A DNA stretch of 64,000 nt, taken from an uncultured Caulobacterales bacterium (GTDB lineage: Bacteria > Pseudomonadota > Alphaproteobacteria > Caulobacterales > Caulobacteraceae). Below, in pieces: positions 44,705 through 53,540 of this stretch. The notes under the pieces are model-generated. The model saw only the letters and a list, made by a program, of their open reading frames with translations, did no database searches and was not told the DNA's origin. Location of the stretch: assembly GCA_903884425.1 (NCBI GenBank), contig CAISEP010000017.1, positions 1 to 64,000 of the forward strand, read 5' to 3'. Every line of letters starts with the position of its first letter. Within the stretch, counting starts at the first letter, position 1. The translations under genes were made by a program, and so were the position numbers.

Positions 44705-46569
44705 TGCTCGGGAACGTCGTACCAGATGGGCGAGGTGTAGGCGCGCTGCTGCACGGCCGCGGGCAGGCCCTCAGGGATCGGCTTGCCAGTGGTCTTGGCG
44801 TCATAGGTCGACCAGCGGGGAGTCGGAATCTCCAGAACCCGAACGTAGTAGGCGGCCGGGGCCTTGGGATCGAAGTCCGGGTCCCGCCACTTGCCCTTCA
44901 ACTCCACCGCGCCGATGGTGTTGGAATAGCTGGCGGCCTTCACGTCCACCGTATTGCCCACGGACGGCACCTTGCCGGTCTTCGGGTCCCGCTTGCGGGT
45001 GCCGGACCAGGCCACGTCGATGACCTTCTCGTCGTTCTTGCCGCCCTTCGACCAGACCTTGACGATCTGCACCCGGTCGAGATTGGCCCCGTCCGGGTCC
45101 TTCACCGCCCAGACCACGAACTGCGGGCCGCGGTGCCCCGACAGCTTCGGCAGGTCCGAGCCCATGGGCACGCCCCTGGTGTAGCTCGCCTCGACCCAGT
45201 CAGCCTGGCCCGGCGTGACGCTGGCCAGGTTCCAGCCGCCGAAGAAGCGGACCTTCATCCGCGGGCCGGAGGTGGCGTAGGTCTCCTTGCGGGCCAGGCC
45301 GTCCCAGATGTCCTCCCGGGTGTTCTGCCGGGCCCAGACCGCGGTCAGGCCCATGGCACCGAAGCGGCGCAGATCATTGGCTCCCTTGCAGAAGCCGCAG
45401 GCCAGCCGGATCGCGGCCGAGGCGTCGGCCATTCCGTGCGCGCCGTTGTAGCGATCGGCCCGGGTCGGGGTCAGGCCGGCATGGCTGTCCGAGGCCCCGA
45501 CCACGCCGAACTTGTAGGGGTCGAAGCCCTGGCTCTCCTGCATGGTCAGGCCCGTGCGATAGGCGTCGCGGACATAGCCCCCGTGGAACTGGGTCACCTT
45601 GATGCCGGAGCCGACCCGCTCGTCCACCACCTCGAAATCGGCGAACTCGTCATTGGGGGACAGGATCGGATTGGTCTCCGACTGCCCCTTGAGCTGGGTG
45701 ATCTCCACCACCGGCTCATTGCGGCGGCGGCGCTTGGCATACTCGGCGGTCAGGGGCTTTCCGTCGCTGTCCACGGTGGCGAACATGGTGCCGTCGCTCA
45801 TGTTCGAATTGTGCGGAATGGCCAGCACCTGATAGCCGTCCTGCCGTTGCCGCTCCAGCCAGCTCCACAGGTCCTCGGGCCGGACGCTGTCGAGGGAACT
45901 GAACGGCAGAGGCGCCGTTCCCCCGCGGAAGATCACGTTGCGGTGCAGGTTCTTGGTCTCCGGTGCCGAGGACCATTCATAGGCGATGAAGGTGGTGAAC
46001 TTGCCGGGATGATAGTTGCGGTTGGCCGCCTCGACCTCACGCGCCCAGGCGTCCTCCACGGTCTTGCGGGTCAGGGCCGGTTCGAACATGTCGCCCATCT
46101 TGCCGTTCTTGGCCGCCGCGATGATCGACTTGAACGCCCCGCCGGACACGGTGGGGTCGGGATCGCGGGCCGCCTTGGCCAGGGGCGTGTCATAGAGGGG
46201 GCTGGCCGGATCGCCGGACGCCCGCATGACGCCCATGTTCTCCGAGTGGTCGGTGACCGCCAGGAAGTCCAGGGGCCGGTCGATGGTGCTGACACCGCCA
46301 TTGGGGCCCTTCAGGGGCTTGCCCTGGGCGAAGCCGTAGGCGTCCTCCGGCGTGGCCGTGGTCTTGAACAGGTAGGCATCGAAGGAGAACGCCGTGTGCA
46401 GGTGCAGGTCACCGAAATAGACCCGCTCCTGCGCCCGTTCCGCGGGCGAGCCCGTGGCGACTGTCGGGCCGCCGGAGCGGTCGCTGTCCGCCGCCGCGGC
46501 GGCACCGGCCAGTCCGGCGACCAGCACCATCGTCGAGGCCATGGTCAGTATGGCGGACTTGAAGCGCAT
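44701..46569 (-). CDS. DUF3604 protein, exported PHP-like metal enzyme candidate
   Basis: A 622-aa protein with a clear signal peptide (residues 1 to about 27). The mature part matches DUF3604: YFGDLHLHTAFSFDAY at the start, FLAVTDHSENMG, IAYEWSSAP, LAIPHNSN, and VGASDSHAGL. These histidine/aspartate motifs resemble PHP-type phosphoesterases, so a metal-dependent hydrolase is likely, but no substrate is known. It has a GGGGAG ribosome site. It heads the operon with a PpiC chaperone and a HupE-type metal permease. The three may form a periplasmic metalloenzyme with its metal supply and folding factor. Confidence 0.86.
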   Translation of the reverse strand: MRFKSAILTMASTMVLVAGLAGAAAAADSDRSGGPTVATGSPAERAQERVYFGDLHLHTAFSFDAYLFKTTATPEDAYGFAQGKPLKGPNGGVSTIDRPLDFLAVTDHSENMGVMRASGDPASPLYDTPLAKAARDPDPTVSGGAFKSIIAAAKNGKMGDMFEPALTRKTVEDAWAREVEAANRNYHPGKFTTFIAYEWSSAPETKNLHRNVIFRGGTAPLPFSSLDSVRPEDLWSWLERQRQDGYQVLAIPHNSNMSDGTMFATVDSDGKPLTAEYAKRRRRNEPVVEITQLKGQSETNPILSPNDEFADFEVVDERVGSGIKVTQFHGGYVRDAYRTGLTMQESQGFDPYKFGVVGASDSHAGLTPTRADRYNGAHGMADASAAIRLACGFCKGANDLRRFGAMGLTAVWARQNTREDIWDGLARKETYATSGPRMKVRFFGGWNLASVTPGQADWVEASYTRGVPMGSDLPKLSGHRGPQFVVWAVKDPDGANLDRVQIVKVWSKGGKNDEKVIDVAWSGTRKRDPKTGKVPSVGNTVDVKAASYSNTIGAVELKGKWRDPDFDPKAPAAYYVRVLEIPTPRWSTYDAKTTGKPIPEGLPAAVQQRAYTSPIWYDVPEQ

Positions 46570-46614
46570 GACGTTCTCCCCTGCAGGTACCCTGCAAACC
46601 GTGTTTTTCCGGAT

Positions 46615-46635
46615 TTTGGCGCGCGTCGCGCCAAA
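46615..46635. promoter_or_regulatory. 9-bp inverted repeat upstream of the DUF3604 operon
   Basis: TTTGGCGCG-CGT-CGCGCCAAA is a perfect inverted repeat centred about 56 bp upstream of the DUF3604 start and just after the terminator of the preceding gene. It is a candidate operator for the triad. Confidence 0.5.
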
Positions 46636-46643
46636 TGTCAAAG

Positions 46644-46682
46644 CGGGATCCGGCCCCGGTGGAGACCGGAGGCCGGATCCCG
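46644..46682 (-). terminator. strong hairpin terminator after the nitronate monooxygenase-like gene
   Basis: CGGGATCCGGCC pairs perfectly with GGCCGGATCCCG, and an inner stem CCGGT/ACCGG closes on a GGAG loop (CTCC on the minus strand). This gives about 17 base pairs with one bulge. On the minus strand it begins 13 bp after the stop codon and is followed by GCTTTGACATTT. It separates two same-strand units. Confidence 0.75.
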
Positions 46683-46694
46683 TTCCGATCACGC

Positions 46695-47669
46695 CTAGCC
46701 GCGGACGCGGGCCAGGCGCTGGTCCAGGATCGCGTCGGCCTGGGTCATGATGTTGCGCACCAGTTCCGCGCAGGTGGGGATGTCGTGGATCAGCGCCTGG
46801 CTCTGGCCCGTGGTCCAGATGCCGCCGTTTAGGTCACCGTCCCGCAGCACGTTTTCCCGTCCGCGGACCCCGGCCATCAGTTCCTTCACGTCGGCAAAGG
46901 TCTTGGTGGGGTCCTTCTGGATCTCCGCCACCTTTTCCGAGATGGCATTGCGGGCCACCCGGGCGGTGTTCCTCAGGGAGCGGCCGACCAGCACCGTATC
47001 CCGCTCGGTGAAGTCGACGATCTGCTGCTTCACGGCGGGGTGGATCTGGGCCTCCACCGTGGCGCAGAAGCGGGTGCCCATGTTCACCCCCTCGGCACCC
47101 AGCGCGAGCGCCGCCACCAGGCTGCGCCCGTCGGCCATGCCGCCCGAGGCGATCACCGGCACATCCACGGCGTCCACCGTCGCGGGCAGCAGCACGACGA
47201 GGCCGATGTCGTCCTCCCCCGGATGCCCGGCGCATTCGAAGCCGTCGATGCTGATCACGTCCACCCCGTGGCGGACGGCGGAGACCGAGTGCCGGACGGA
47301 GGTGCACTTGTGGATCACCTTCACGCCCGCCTCCTTGAAGCGGGGCAGATGGTCCACCGGCGCGCGGCCGGCGGTCTCCACGATCTTGATGCCGGACGCG
47401 ATGATGGCCTCGCGATAGTCGTCATAGGGGATGGGATTGATCGACGGCAGCAGGGTCAGGTTCACGCCGAAGGGCTTGGAGGTCAGGGCCTTGGTCTTCT
47501 CGATCTCCGCCAGCAGGGCCTCCCCCGACGGGAACATGTGGGCGGTGATGAAGCCCAGCGCCCCGGCATTGGCCACGGCGGCCACCAGTTCGCCATAGCC
47601 GACCCCGGTCATGCCCCCCATGACGATCGGCGTCTCGACCCCGAACATTTCCGTAATGCGCGTCTTCAT
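46695..47669 (-). CDS. NAD(P)H-dependent flavin oxidoreductase / nitronate monooxygenase family
   Basis: A 324-aa TIM-barrel FMN enzyme of the NPD (2-nitropropane dioxygenase-like) family. Signatures include VETPIVMGGMTGVGYGELVAA, the phosphate-binding loop VIASGGMADGRSLVAALALG, and GAEGVNMGTRF. The catalytic-region pair VISIDGFECAGHPGEDD carries the conserved histidine. Many members with this DGFECAGHPGE element are NADH:quinone reductases or act in acyl-CoA metabolism, so nitronate oxidation is not certain. The gene is monocistronic, ending at the strong hairpin downstream. Confidence 0.87.
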   Translation of the reverse strand: MKTRITEMFGVETPIVMGGMTGVGYGELVAAVANAGALGFITAHMFPSGEALLAEIEKTKALTSKPFGVNLTLLPSINPIPYDDYREAIIASGIKIVETAGRAPVDHLPRFKEAGVKVIHKCTSVRHSVSAVRHGVDVISIDGFECAGHPGEDDIGLVVLLPATVDAVDVPVIASGGMADGRSLVAALALGAEGVNMGTRFCATVEAQIHPAVKQQIVDFTERDTVLVGRSLRNTARVARNAISEKVAEIQKDPTKTFADVKELMAGVRGRENVLRDGDLNGGIWTTGQSQALIHDIPTCAELVRNIMTQADAILDQRLARVRG

Positions 47670-48024
47670 TCCCCGTGTCCTCTTATGGATGTTGGCTGAT
47701 CACGCAGAATAGGGACCGGCGCGGCAAGGTCTACGGAATCTCGCAGGTCCGGCGTGATTTCCAGCCTCTGCCGTAGCGTCACCAGGCGGTGTTTGCGGGT
47801 TTTCCACAGCCGGGTCCGCCGGAGTCCGGAGGAACACGGGACGGGAGCCCGGCCCGTCGGAATGGTTAATAGTTTCCTAACGGTTTCGTTTGCGTCCTAT
47901 CGAGCTGCGCCCGGGCCCTTTTGCCGCGGCTATCGGCACGGGGGACGTCAGAACAGCCATGGCGCCGGGGCGCGCGATGTCCTAGCCTTGGCGCGAAAAA
48001 CCGGGACGGGGGAGCGAGAACGAC
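47670..48024. other. intergenic region between divergent flavoenzyme and carboxylesterase genes
   Basis: 355 bp without a supported gene. The central part is GC-rich with several short inverted repeats of little specificity. A CtrA-like site, GGTTAATAG-N4-CTAACG, lies at 47864-47882. The last 40 bp before the carboxylesterase contain GGGGGAGCGAGAACGAC as ribosome-binding region. Confidence 0.6.
47866..47880. promoter_or_regulatory. CtrA-like motif TTAA-N7-CTAA
   Basis: TTAA (47866-47869), seven bases, CTAA (47877-47880). It shares the longer string GGTTAATAG-N4-CTAACG with the site at 20389-20403. It lies 145 bp upstream of the carboxylesterase start. Confidence 0.4.
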
Positions 48025-49713
48025 ATGAAGGCGATGGTGCAACGGGGACTGATCGGTGCCCTCAGCCTGCTGGCCATGGGGTCGGCGGCCTTGGCAGCGG
48101 ACGCGACCCCGGACGTGGTGCAGACCCGCACCGGGCCGGTCCAGGCCGTGGCGCGGGGCGGGATGCAGTCCTGGTTCGCCATTCCCTATGCGGCCCCGCC
48201 GGTGGGCGACCTGCGCTGGCGTCCGCCGCAGCCCGCCGCCGCCTGGACCGCGCCCCTGGCCAATCCGAAGTCGGGTGCGGCCTGCATCCAGACCTCCGGG
48301 TCCGTCTTCCGTTCCACGGCGGAGAGCGAGGACTGCCTGTTCCTCGACGTCCATCGTCCCGTCGGGCCGGGGCCGTTCCCGGTGATGGTCTGGATTCACG
48401 GGGGGGCCTTCGTCACCGGCAGCGCGGCGACCTATGCCGACCCCTCCTCCCTGGTCAGCCGCGGTGTGATCGTGGTGGCGATCAACTACCGCCTGGGGGC
48501 GCTGGGCTTCCTCGCCCATCCGGCCCTGCGGGATTCCGACGGGGCGTCGGGAGACTACGGCATCATGGACCAGCAGGCGGCCCTGCGCTGGGTCCGGGAC
48601 AATATCTCGGCCTTCGGCGGTGATCCGAAGAACGTGACCATCTTCGGCGAATCCGCGGGCGGGTTCAGCGTGATGAGCCACCTCGCCTCCCCCGGCTCGG
48701 CGGGCCTGTTCCAGAAGGCGATCATCGAGAGCGGCGCCTATGGCGTCTCCGGTCAGCTGACCCAGGCGGAGATGGAAGCCCGCAGCCGCGAGGCCGTGGA
48801 CAAGGTGCTGGCGGCCGCAGGTGCGGACGCCCCCGCCGCCTGCCGGGACGGGACGCAGTCCGCTGCCTGCCTGCGGGCCATGCCCCTGCCCCTTGTCCAG
48901 GCCCACCTGATGAAGGCCTTCAACGGGGCGGTGCCCAACATCATCCCCTCCGTCGACGGCAAGGTCCTGCCCCGCACCATCAAGGCGACCTTCCAGGCGG
49001 GGGCCAACAACAAGGTCCCCGTCATCAACGGGTCCAACGAGAACGAGAACCTGCTGTTCCTGGCCCTGAACGAGCTGGGCCAGCGGCTGTCGGCCAAGCC
49101 CCCGGTTCTGGATGCCGCCAACCGGTCGTTCCTGCTGTCGGCGGACGGCTATGGCAAGGCGGCCGAGACCCTGTCCCGGGAGTCCGGCATTCCCGTGGCC
49201 CAGCTGACGGAGCGGGCCTATCCCCTCTCCGCCTACGGCACCGACGCGGCCCTGCAGCCGAGCCTCGCCGCCGCCGCGGCGGGCACGGACAGCACCTTCT
49301 CCTGCAACGGGGCCAATGTCTCGGCCCGGATCGCCGCCCAGGGCACGCCGGTGTGGATGTACGAGTTCCGGGACCAGACCTCCCCGCCCCTGGTCGGTCG
49401 GTTCGGCGGCAAATACGTGCTGAGCCTGCCCCAGGGCGCGGCCCACGCGTCGGAGCTGCCCTATGTGTTCAACATGGTGGAGCTGGGCTCGGCGGACCGG
49501 CAGGCCCTGAAGGACACCATGGCGGGCTACTGGGCGAGCTTTGCCCGCACCGGCGATCCGAACGGCCCGGGACGTCCGGCCTGGCCCGGCTTCCGCACCG
49601 GCCACATCCAGGCGCTGGACGTGACCGCCCGGGGCGGGGTCGCGCCCATGGCCGCATCGGCGTTCCGCACGGAGCACAAGTGCGATACGGTCTGGACGCG
49701 ACTGACCTTCTGA
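48025..49713 (+). CDS. type B carboxylesterase/lipase, exported
   Basis: A 562-aa alpha/beta hydrolase with a signal peptide (residues 1 to about 24). The oxyanion and nucleophile motifs are VWIHGGAFVTGS and FGESAGGFS (Ser210). SEDCLFLDVHRP is the type B cholinesterase-like signature 2. The catalytic histidine is probably in GAAHASELPYVF near residue 475. It hydrolyses carboxylic esters in the periplasm or outside the cell. GGGGGAG upstream supports the ATG. It is followed 52 bp later by an MFS pump on the same strand. Confidence 0.92.
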   Translation: MKAMVQRGLIGALSLLAMGSAALAADATPDVVQTRTGPVQAVARGGMQSWFAIPYAAPPVGDLRWRPPQPAAAWTAPLANPKSGAACIQTSGSVFRSTAESEDCLFLDVHRPVGPGPFPVMVWIHGGAFVTGSAATYADPSSLVSRGVIVVAINYRLGALGFLAHPALRDSDGASGDYGIMDQQAALRWVRDNISAFGGDPKNVTIFGESAGGFSVMSHLASPGSAGLFQKAIIESGAYGVSGQLTQAEMEARSREAVDKVLAAAGADAPAACRDGTQSAACLRAMPLPLVQAHLMKAFNGAVPNIIPSVDGKVLPRTIKATFQAGANNKVPVINGSNENENLLFLALNELGQRLSAKPPVLDAANRSFLLSADGYGKAAETLSRESGIPVAQLTERAYPLSAYGTDAALQPSLAAAAAGTDSTFSCNGANVSARIAAQGTPVWMYEFRDQTSPPLVGRFGGKYVLSLPQGAAHASELPYVFNMVELGSADRQALKDTMAGYWASFARTGDPNGPGRPAWPGFRTGHIQALDVTARGGVAPMAASAFRTEHKCDTVWTRLTF

Positions 49714-49765
49714 TCCGTCGCGGCTCCGGCCCTTCTTCGACCGCCTGACAAGGAACGATCTCCGC

Positions 49766-51415
49766 GTGGCACAGCCGCAACCTGCCGCACGCCCTCAGCC
49801 GCCCGTGGGTGGGCCGATGGCCCTGCCCCCGGTCCAGCCCCTGACCCCCACGGAACGCCGGGTGACCCTGGCGGGGCTGATGATCGTCTTCCTGCTGTCG
49901 GCGCTGGACCAGACCATCGTCTCCACCGCCATGCCGCGGATCGCTACGGAGCTGCACGGCCTGTCCCTCTATGCCTGGGTGACCACGGCCTATCTGCTGT
50001 CCTCCACGGTGATGGTGCCGATCTACGGCAAGCTGTCGGACCTCTATGGCCGCAAGCCGGTGCTGCTGACCGGGGTGGTGATCTTCACCCTGGGTTCGGC
50101 GCTGTGCGGCCTGTCGGGGCAGTTCGGGGTCGATCCGGCGTCGAACGGCGGCATGATCCAGCTGATCGTGTTCCGGGGCCTGCAGGGGCTGGGCGGCGGG
50201 GCGTTGATGATCTCCGCCTTCTCCATCATTGCCGACATCTTCCCGCCCCGGGAGCGGGGACGCTTTGCCGGTCTGTTCGGGGCGGTGTTCGGGCTTGCGT
50301 CCATCTTCGGCCCGCTGCTGGGGGGCTTCTTCACCCAGATCGGCACGGCACGGCTGGGCCCGCTGGCCGTCGAGGGCTGGCGGCTGATCTTCTACATCAA
50401 CCTGCCCCTGTCGGTGCTGGCCCTGTTCATGATCATCGTGAAGATGCCCGCCCTGACCCGTCGCTCCCCCGGACGGGTGGACTGGCTGGGCGCGGCCCTG
50501 ATCCTGGTGACCTTCATCCCCTTCCTGCTGGCGCTGAGCTGGGGTGGGCGGGACTATGGCTGGGGCTCGCCGCGGATCGTCGGCCTGCTGGCCCTGTCCG
50601 CCGTGGGCCTGGCCGGCTTCATCGCCGTGGAGGCCCGGGCCAGCCACCCGATCCTGCCGCTGGGCCTGTTCCGCAATCCCACCTTCACCCGGGCCAACTT
50701 CGCCCTGCTGATCGTGTCGGTGGCCTTCATGGGGACGGTGTCGTTCCTGCCCCTGTACATGCAGCTGGGGCTGGGGGCCTCCCCCTCCGCCAGCGGCCTG
50801 TCCATGCTGCCGCTGATGCTGGGCCTGATCGTCGCCTCCACGATTTCCGGGCAGGTCGTCACCCGGACCGGCGTGTTCAAGCCCATCCTGCTGACCGGCG
50901 TGTGCATGCTGCTCGTGGGCGTGTTCCTGCTGCTGCAGACCCGGACCGGCACGCCGCTGTGGGATGTCAGCTGGCGGGTGTTCGTCATGGGAATCGGCCT
51001 TGGCCCCACCCAGAGCCTGTTCAACCTGGCGATCCAGAACTCGGTGGAACCCCACGAGATCGGCGTGGTGACGGCCAGTTCCCAGTTCTTCCGCCAGATC
51101 GGCTCGACCATGGGGGTGGCGATCTTCGGCACCCTGCTGACCTCCGGCCTTGCCACGGCCCGGGTTCCCGGCGGCCGCGGGCTGACGCTGGCGGAGCTGG
51201 AGGGGCTGGCGGCCGTCCGCACCGCCTCGTCCGGACATGGGGGTGCCGCTCACGCGGCCACGGACCCGACAGTGCAGCTGGTGCTGTCCTCGGCCATGCA
51301 CGGCCTGTTCGCGGCCGGGCTCGTGATCGTCGGCCTGGCCCTGGCCCTGACCCTGACCATTCCGGCCGCCCGGCTGAAGGGGCGCGGCCCTCAGGTGCTG
51401 GAGGCCGAGGGCTGA
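49766..51415 (+). CDS. DHA2 family MFS multidrug transporter
   Basis: A 549-aa protein with 14 membrane helices. Signatures: FLLSALDQTIVSTAMPRIA in helix 1, VPIYGKLSDLYGRKPVL (motif A), FRGLQGLGGGALM, and motif C FGLASIFGPLLGGFF. It belongs to the MDR/Tet(V)-like arm of DHA2. A GTG at 49766 with AAGGAACGA upstream is used as start; the segment before helix 1 (PVQPLTPTERR) is cytoplasmic. The last 25 bp overlap the 3' end of the convergent DUF779 gene. Confidence 0.9.
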   Translation: MAQPQPAARPQPPVGGPMALPPVQPLTPTERRVTLAGLMIVFLLSALDQTIVSTAMPRIATELHGLSLYAWVTTAYLLSSTVMVPIYGKLSDLYGRKPVLLTGVVIFTLGSALCGLSGQFGVDPASNGGMIQLIVFRGLQGLGGGALMISAFSIIADIFPPRERGRFAGLFGAVFGLASIFGPLLGGFFTQIGTARLGPLAVEGWRLIFYINLPLSVLALFMIIVKMPALTRRSPGRVDWLGAALILVTFIPFLLALSWGGRDYGWGSPRIVGLLALSAVGLAGFIAVEARASHPILPLGLFRNPTFTRANFALLIVSVAFMGTVSFLPLYMQLGLGASPSASGLSMLPLMLGLIVASTISGQVVTRTGVFKPILLTGVCMLLVGVFLLLQTRTGTPLWDVSWRVFVMGIGLGPTQSLFNLAIQNSVEPHEIGVVTASSQFFRQIGSTMGVAIFGTLLTSGLATARVPGGRGLTLAELEGLAAVRTASSGHGGAAHAATDPTVQLVLSSAMHGLFAAGLVIVGLALALTLTIPAARLKGRGPQVLEAEG

Positions 51416-51774
51416 TCTCCCCCCGGAACGGCACAGACGCGGGACCGGGTGAGAAACCGCTTCTCCCGGCCGTTGTCGAGACTGAACATGCCGCCGCGGC
51501 CGGGCTCCACGTCGATGATCAGTTCCGTCCCCGCCCAGGCCTTCGCCTGTGATCCACTGATGTAGAAGGGCGCGCCGTCGATCTCGCCCAGCTTCACGTC
51601 GCCGTCCCCCAGCAGGAAGTCCCCCACCGGGTAGCACATGGGGGAGGACCCGTCGCAGCAGCCTCCGGACTGGTGGAACATCACCGGCCCATGGTCCGCG
51701 ACGATCTCCCGCAGCAGCGCGACGGCAGCGGGGGTGGCAGAGACCAGGGCGGCCGCGGTTTCGGGCTCGGACAT
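51391..51774 (-). CDS. DUF779 protein, partner of aldehyde dehydrogenase
   Basis: A 127-aa protein of the DUF779 family. The conserved cysteine-rich stretch GPVMFHQSGGCCDGSSPMCY looks like a metal or redox site. ISGSQAKAWAGTELIIDVEPGRGG follows, as in relatives. The reaction is unknown, but the gene regularly sits next to acetaldehyde-type dehydrogenases. Here it lies 72 bp downstream of one in the same direction. Its end overlaps the end of the opposite-strand DHA2 transporter by 25 bp. Confidence 0.86.
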   Translation of the reverse strand: MSEPETAAALVSATPAAVALLREIVADHGPVMFHQSGGCCDGSSPMCYPVGDFLLGDGDVKLGEIDGAPFYISGSQAKAWAGTELIIDVEPGRGGMFSLDNGREKRFLTRSRVCAVPGGDQPSASST

Positions 51775-51846
51775 GCACGTCTCCCATGACGAACGGGCGG
51801 CCCGCTTGCGGACCGCCCGACGCCTGTTGGCGGAGGCCTCAGCCTA

Positions 51847-53364
51847 TCAGAAGAAGCCCAGCTTGTTGGGGCTGTAGCTGACCAGCATGTTCTTGGTCTG
51901 CTGGTAGTGGTCCAGCATCATCTTGTGGTTCTCCCGCCCGATGCCCGACTGCTTGTAGCCGCCGAAGGCCGCATGGGCCGGATAGGCGTGGTAGCAGTTG
52001 GTCCAGACGCGACCGGCCTTGATCCCCCGGCCGAAGCGATAGGCCCGGTTGATGTCCCGGGTCCACACGCCCGCGCCCAGGCCATAGAGGGTGTCGTTGG
52101 CGATCTCCAGCGCCTCCGCCTCGGTCTTGAAGGTCGTCACCGAGACCACCGGCCCGAAGATCTCCTCCTGGAAGACCCGCATCTTGTTATGGCCCTTCAG
52201 CACGGTCGGCTTCACATAGTAGCCCCCCGCCAGGTCGCCGGACAGGTTCGCCCGCTCGCCGCCGGTGAGGACCTCCGCCCCCTCCTGCCGACCGATGTCG
52301 AAATAGGACAGGATCTTCTCCAGCTGCTCGGAGGAAGCCTGGGCCCCGATCATGGTGGTGGGGTCCAGCGGGTCGCCCTGGCTGATCGCCTCCACCCGCT
52401 TGAGGGCCCGTTCCATGAAGGCCTCGTAGATGTCCTCCTGGATCAGGGCGCGGCTGGGACAGGTGCAGACCTCGCCCTGGTTCAGGGCGAACATGGCAAA
52501 GCCTTCCAGCGCCTTGTCGAAGAAGGCGTCGTCCTCGGCCATCACGTCCTTGAAGAAGATGTTGGGGGACTTGCCCCCCAGCTCCAGGGTCACCGGGATC
52601 AGGTTCTGGCTGGCATACTGCATGATCAGCCGGCCCGTGGTGGTCTCGCCGGTGAAGGCGATCTTGGCGATCCGCGGGGAGGAGGCCAGCGGCTTGCCCG
52701 CCTCCAGGCCGAAGCCGTTGACGATGTTCAGCACGCCGGGGGGCAGAAGGTCGCCCACCAGCTCGGCCAGCACCATGATCGAGGCCGGGGTCTGTTCGGC
52801 GGGCTTCAGCACCACGCAGTTGCCCGCCGCCAGGGCCGGGGCGAGCTTCCACACCGCCATCAGCAGGGGGAAGTTCCACGGGATGATCTGGCCGACCACG
52901 CCCAGGGGCTCATGGAAGTGATAGGCCACCGTGTCGTGGTCCACCTCGGAGATGCCGCCCTCCTGCGCCCGGACGCAGCCGGCGAAGTAACGGAAATGGT
53001 CGATGGCCAGCGGCAGGTCCGCGGCCATGGTCTCCCGCAGGGGCTTGCCGTTGTCCCAGGTCTCCGCCTCCGCCAGGGCCGCAAGATTGGCCTCCATTCG
53101 GTCGGCGATCTTGTTCAGGATCACCGCGCGATCGGCGGCGCTGGTGGCGGCCCAGGCGTCCTTGGCAGCATGGGCGGCGTCCAGGGCGCGCTCGATGTCG
53201 GCGGCATCGGACCGGGCGATCTGGCACAGCACCTGGCCGTTCACCGGCGAGGTGTTGTCGAAGTAGCGACCGGCGGCCGGGGCGACCCAGGCCCCGCCGA
53301 TGTAGTTGTCGTACTTCGCCTTGAACTTGGGCGTGGCGGTGCGGATGAAGGCTGGCTTGGTCAT
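51847..53364 (-). CDS. NAD-dependent aldehyde dehydrogenase (acetaldehyde type, AcoD/ExaC-like)
   Basis: A 505-aa ALDH. The cofactor-binding stretch is [20 protein letters not shown] and the Rossmann glycine loop is [11 protein letters not shown]. The general base is Glu261 (LELGGKSPN) and the catalytic cysteine is Cys300 within GEVCTCPSR, a variant typical of the acetaldehyde/chloroacetaldehyde dehydrogenase group. It oxidises short aldehydes to acids. GGGAAG supports the ATG at 53364. Together with DUF779 downstream and an AcoR-like GAF regulator upstream, it resembles ethanol or acetoin catabolic units. Confidence 0.93.
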   Translation of the reverse strand: MTKPAFIRTATPKFKAKYDNYIGGAWVAPAAGRYFDNTSPVNGQVLCQIARSDAADIERALDAAHAAKDAWAATSAADRAVILNKIADRMEANLAALAEAETWDNGKPLRETMAADLPLAIDHFRYFAGCVRAQEGGISEVDHDTVAYHFHEPLGVVGQIIPWNFPLLMAVWKLAPALAAGNCVVLKPAEQTPASIMVLAELVGDLLPPGVLNIVNGFGLEAGKPLASSPRIAKIAFTGETTTGRLIMQYASQNLIPVTLELGGKSPNIFFKDVMAEDDAFFDKALEGFAMFALNQGEVCTCPSRALIQEDIYEAFMERALKRVEAISQGDPLDPTTMIGAQASSEQLEKILSYFDIGRQEGAEVLTGGERANLSGDLAGGYYVKPTVLKGHNKMRVFQEEIFGPVVSVTTFKTEAEALEIANDTLYGLGAGVWTRDINRAYRFGRGIKAGRVWTNCYHAYPAHAAFGGYKQSGIGRENHKMMLDHYQQTKNMLVSYSPNKLGFF

Positions 53365-53423
53365 GAGTGGCTTCCCTTCTTGCGTTTCCCTGCGCGCCCC
53401 GCGGTCCGGGGCGTCATGTGGCG

Positions 53424-53438
53424 GCAAGCCTCCTCCCA
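53424..53438 (-). promoter_or_regulatory. sigma-54-like -24/-12 element upstream of the aldehyde dehydrogenase
   Basis: On the minus strand TGGGAG-GAGGC-TTGC has GG and GC separated by ten bases, the spacing of sigma-54 promoters (consensus TGGCAC-N5-TTGC). A 7-bp inverted repeat CGCCCCG/CGGGGCG (53395-53413) lies at the expected start site. The match in the -24 hexamer is partial, so this is tentative. Confidence 0.3.
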
Positions 53439-53484
53439 TCTCCGCCTCCGGACCAGTGGCCGCGGCACAGGGATCACGGGGATG

Positions 53485-53502
53485 TGTCGCAGGAATGCGA
53501 CA
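53485..53502. promoter_or_regulatory. candidate binding site of the GAF/Fis regulator
   Basis: TGTCGCA-GGAA-TGCGACA is a perfect 7-bp inverted repeat with a 4-bp spacer. It lies between the regulator stop and the aldehyde dehydrogenase start, about 75 bp upstream of the predicted transcription start. This is the usual place for an upstream activator site of Fis-type regulators. Confidence 0.6.
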
Positions 53503-53540
53503 GGTCGGACGGCCTGAATCCCGCCCCGGCGAGGCCGGTC

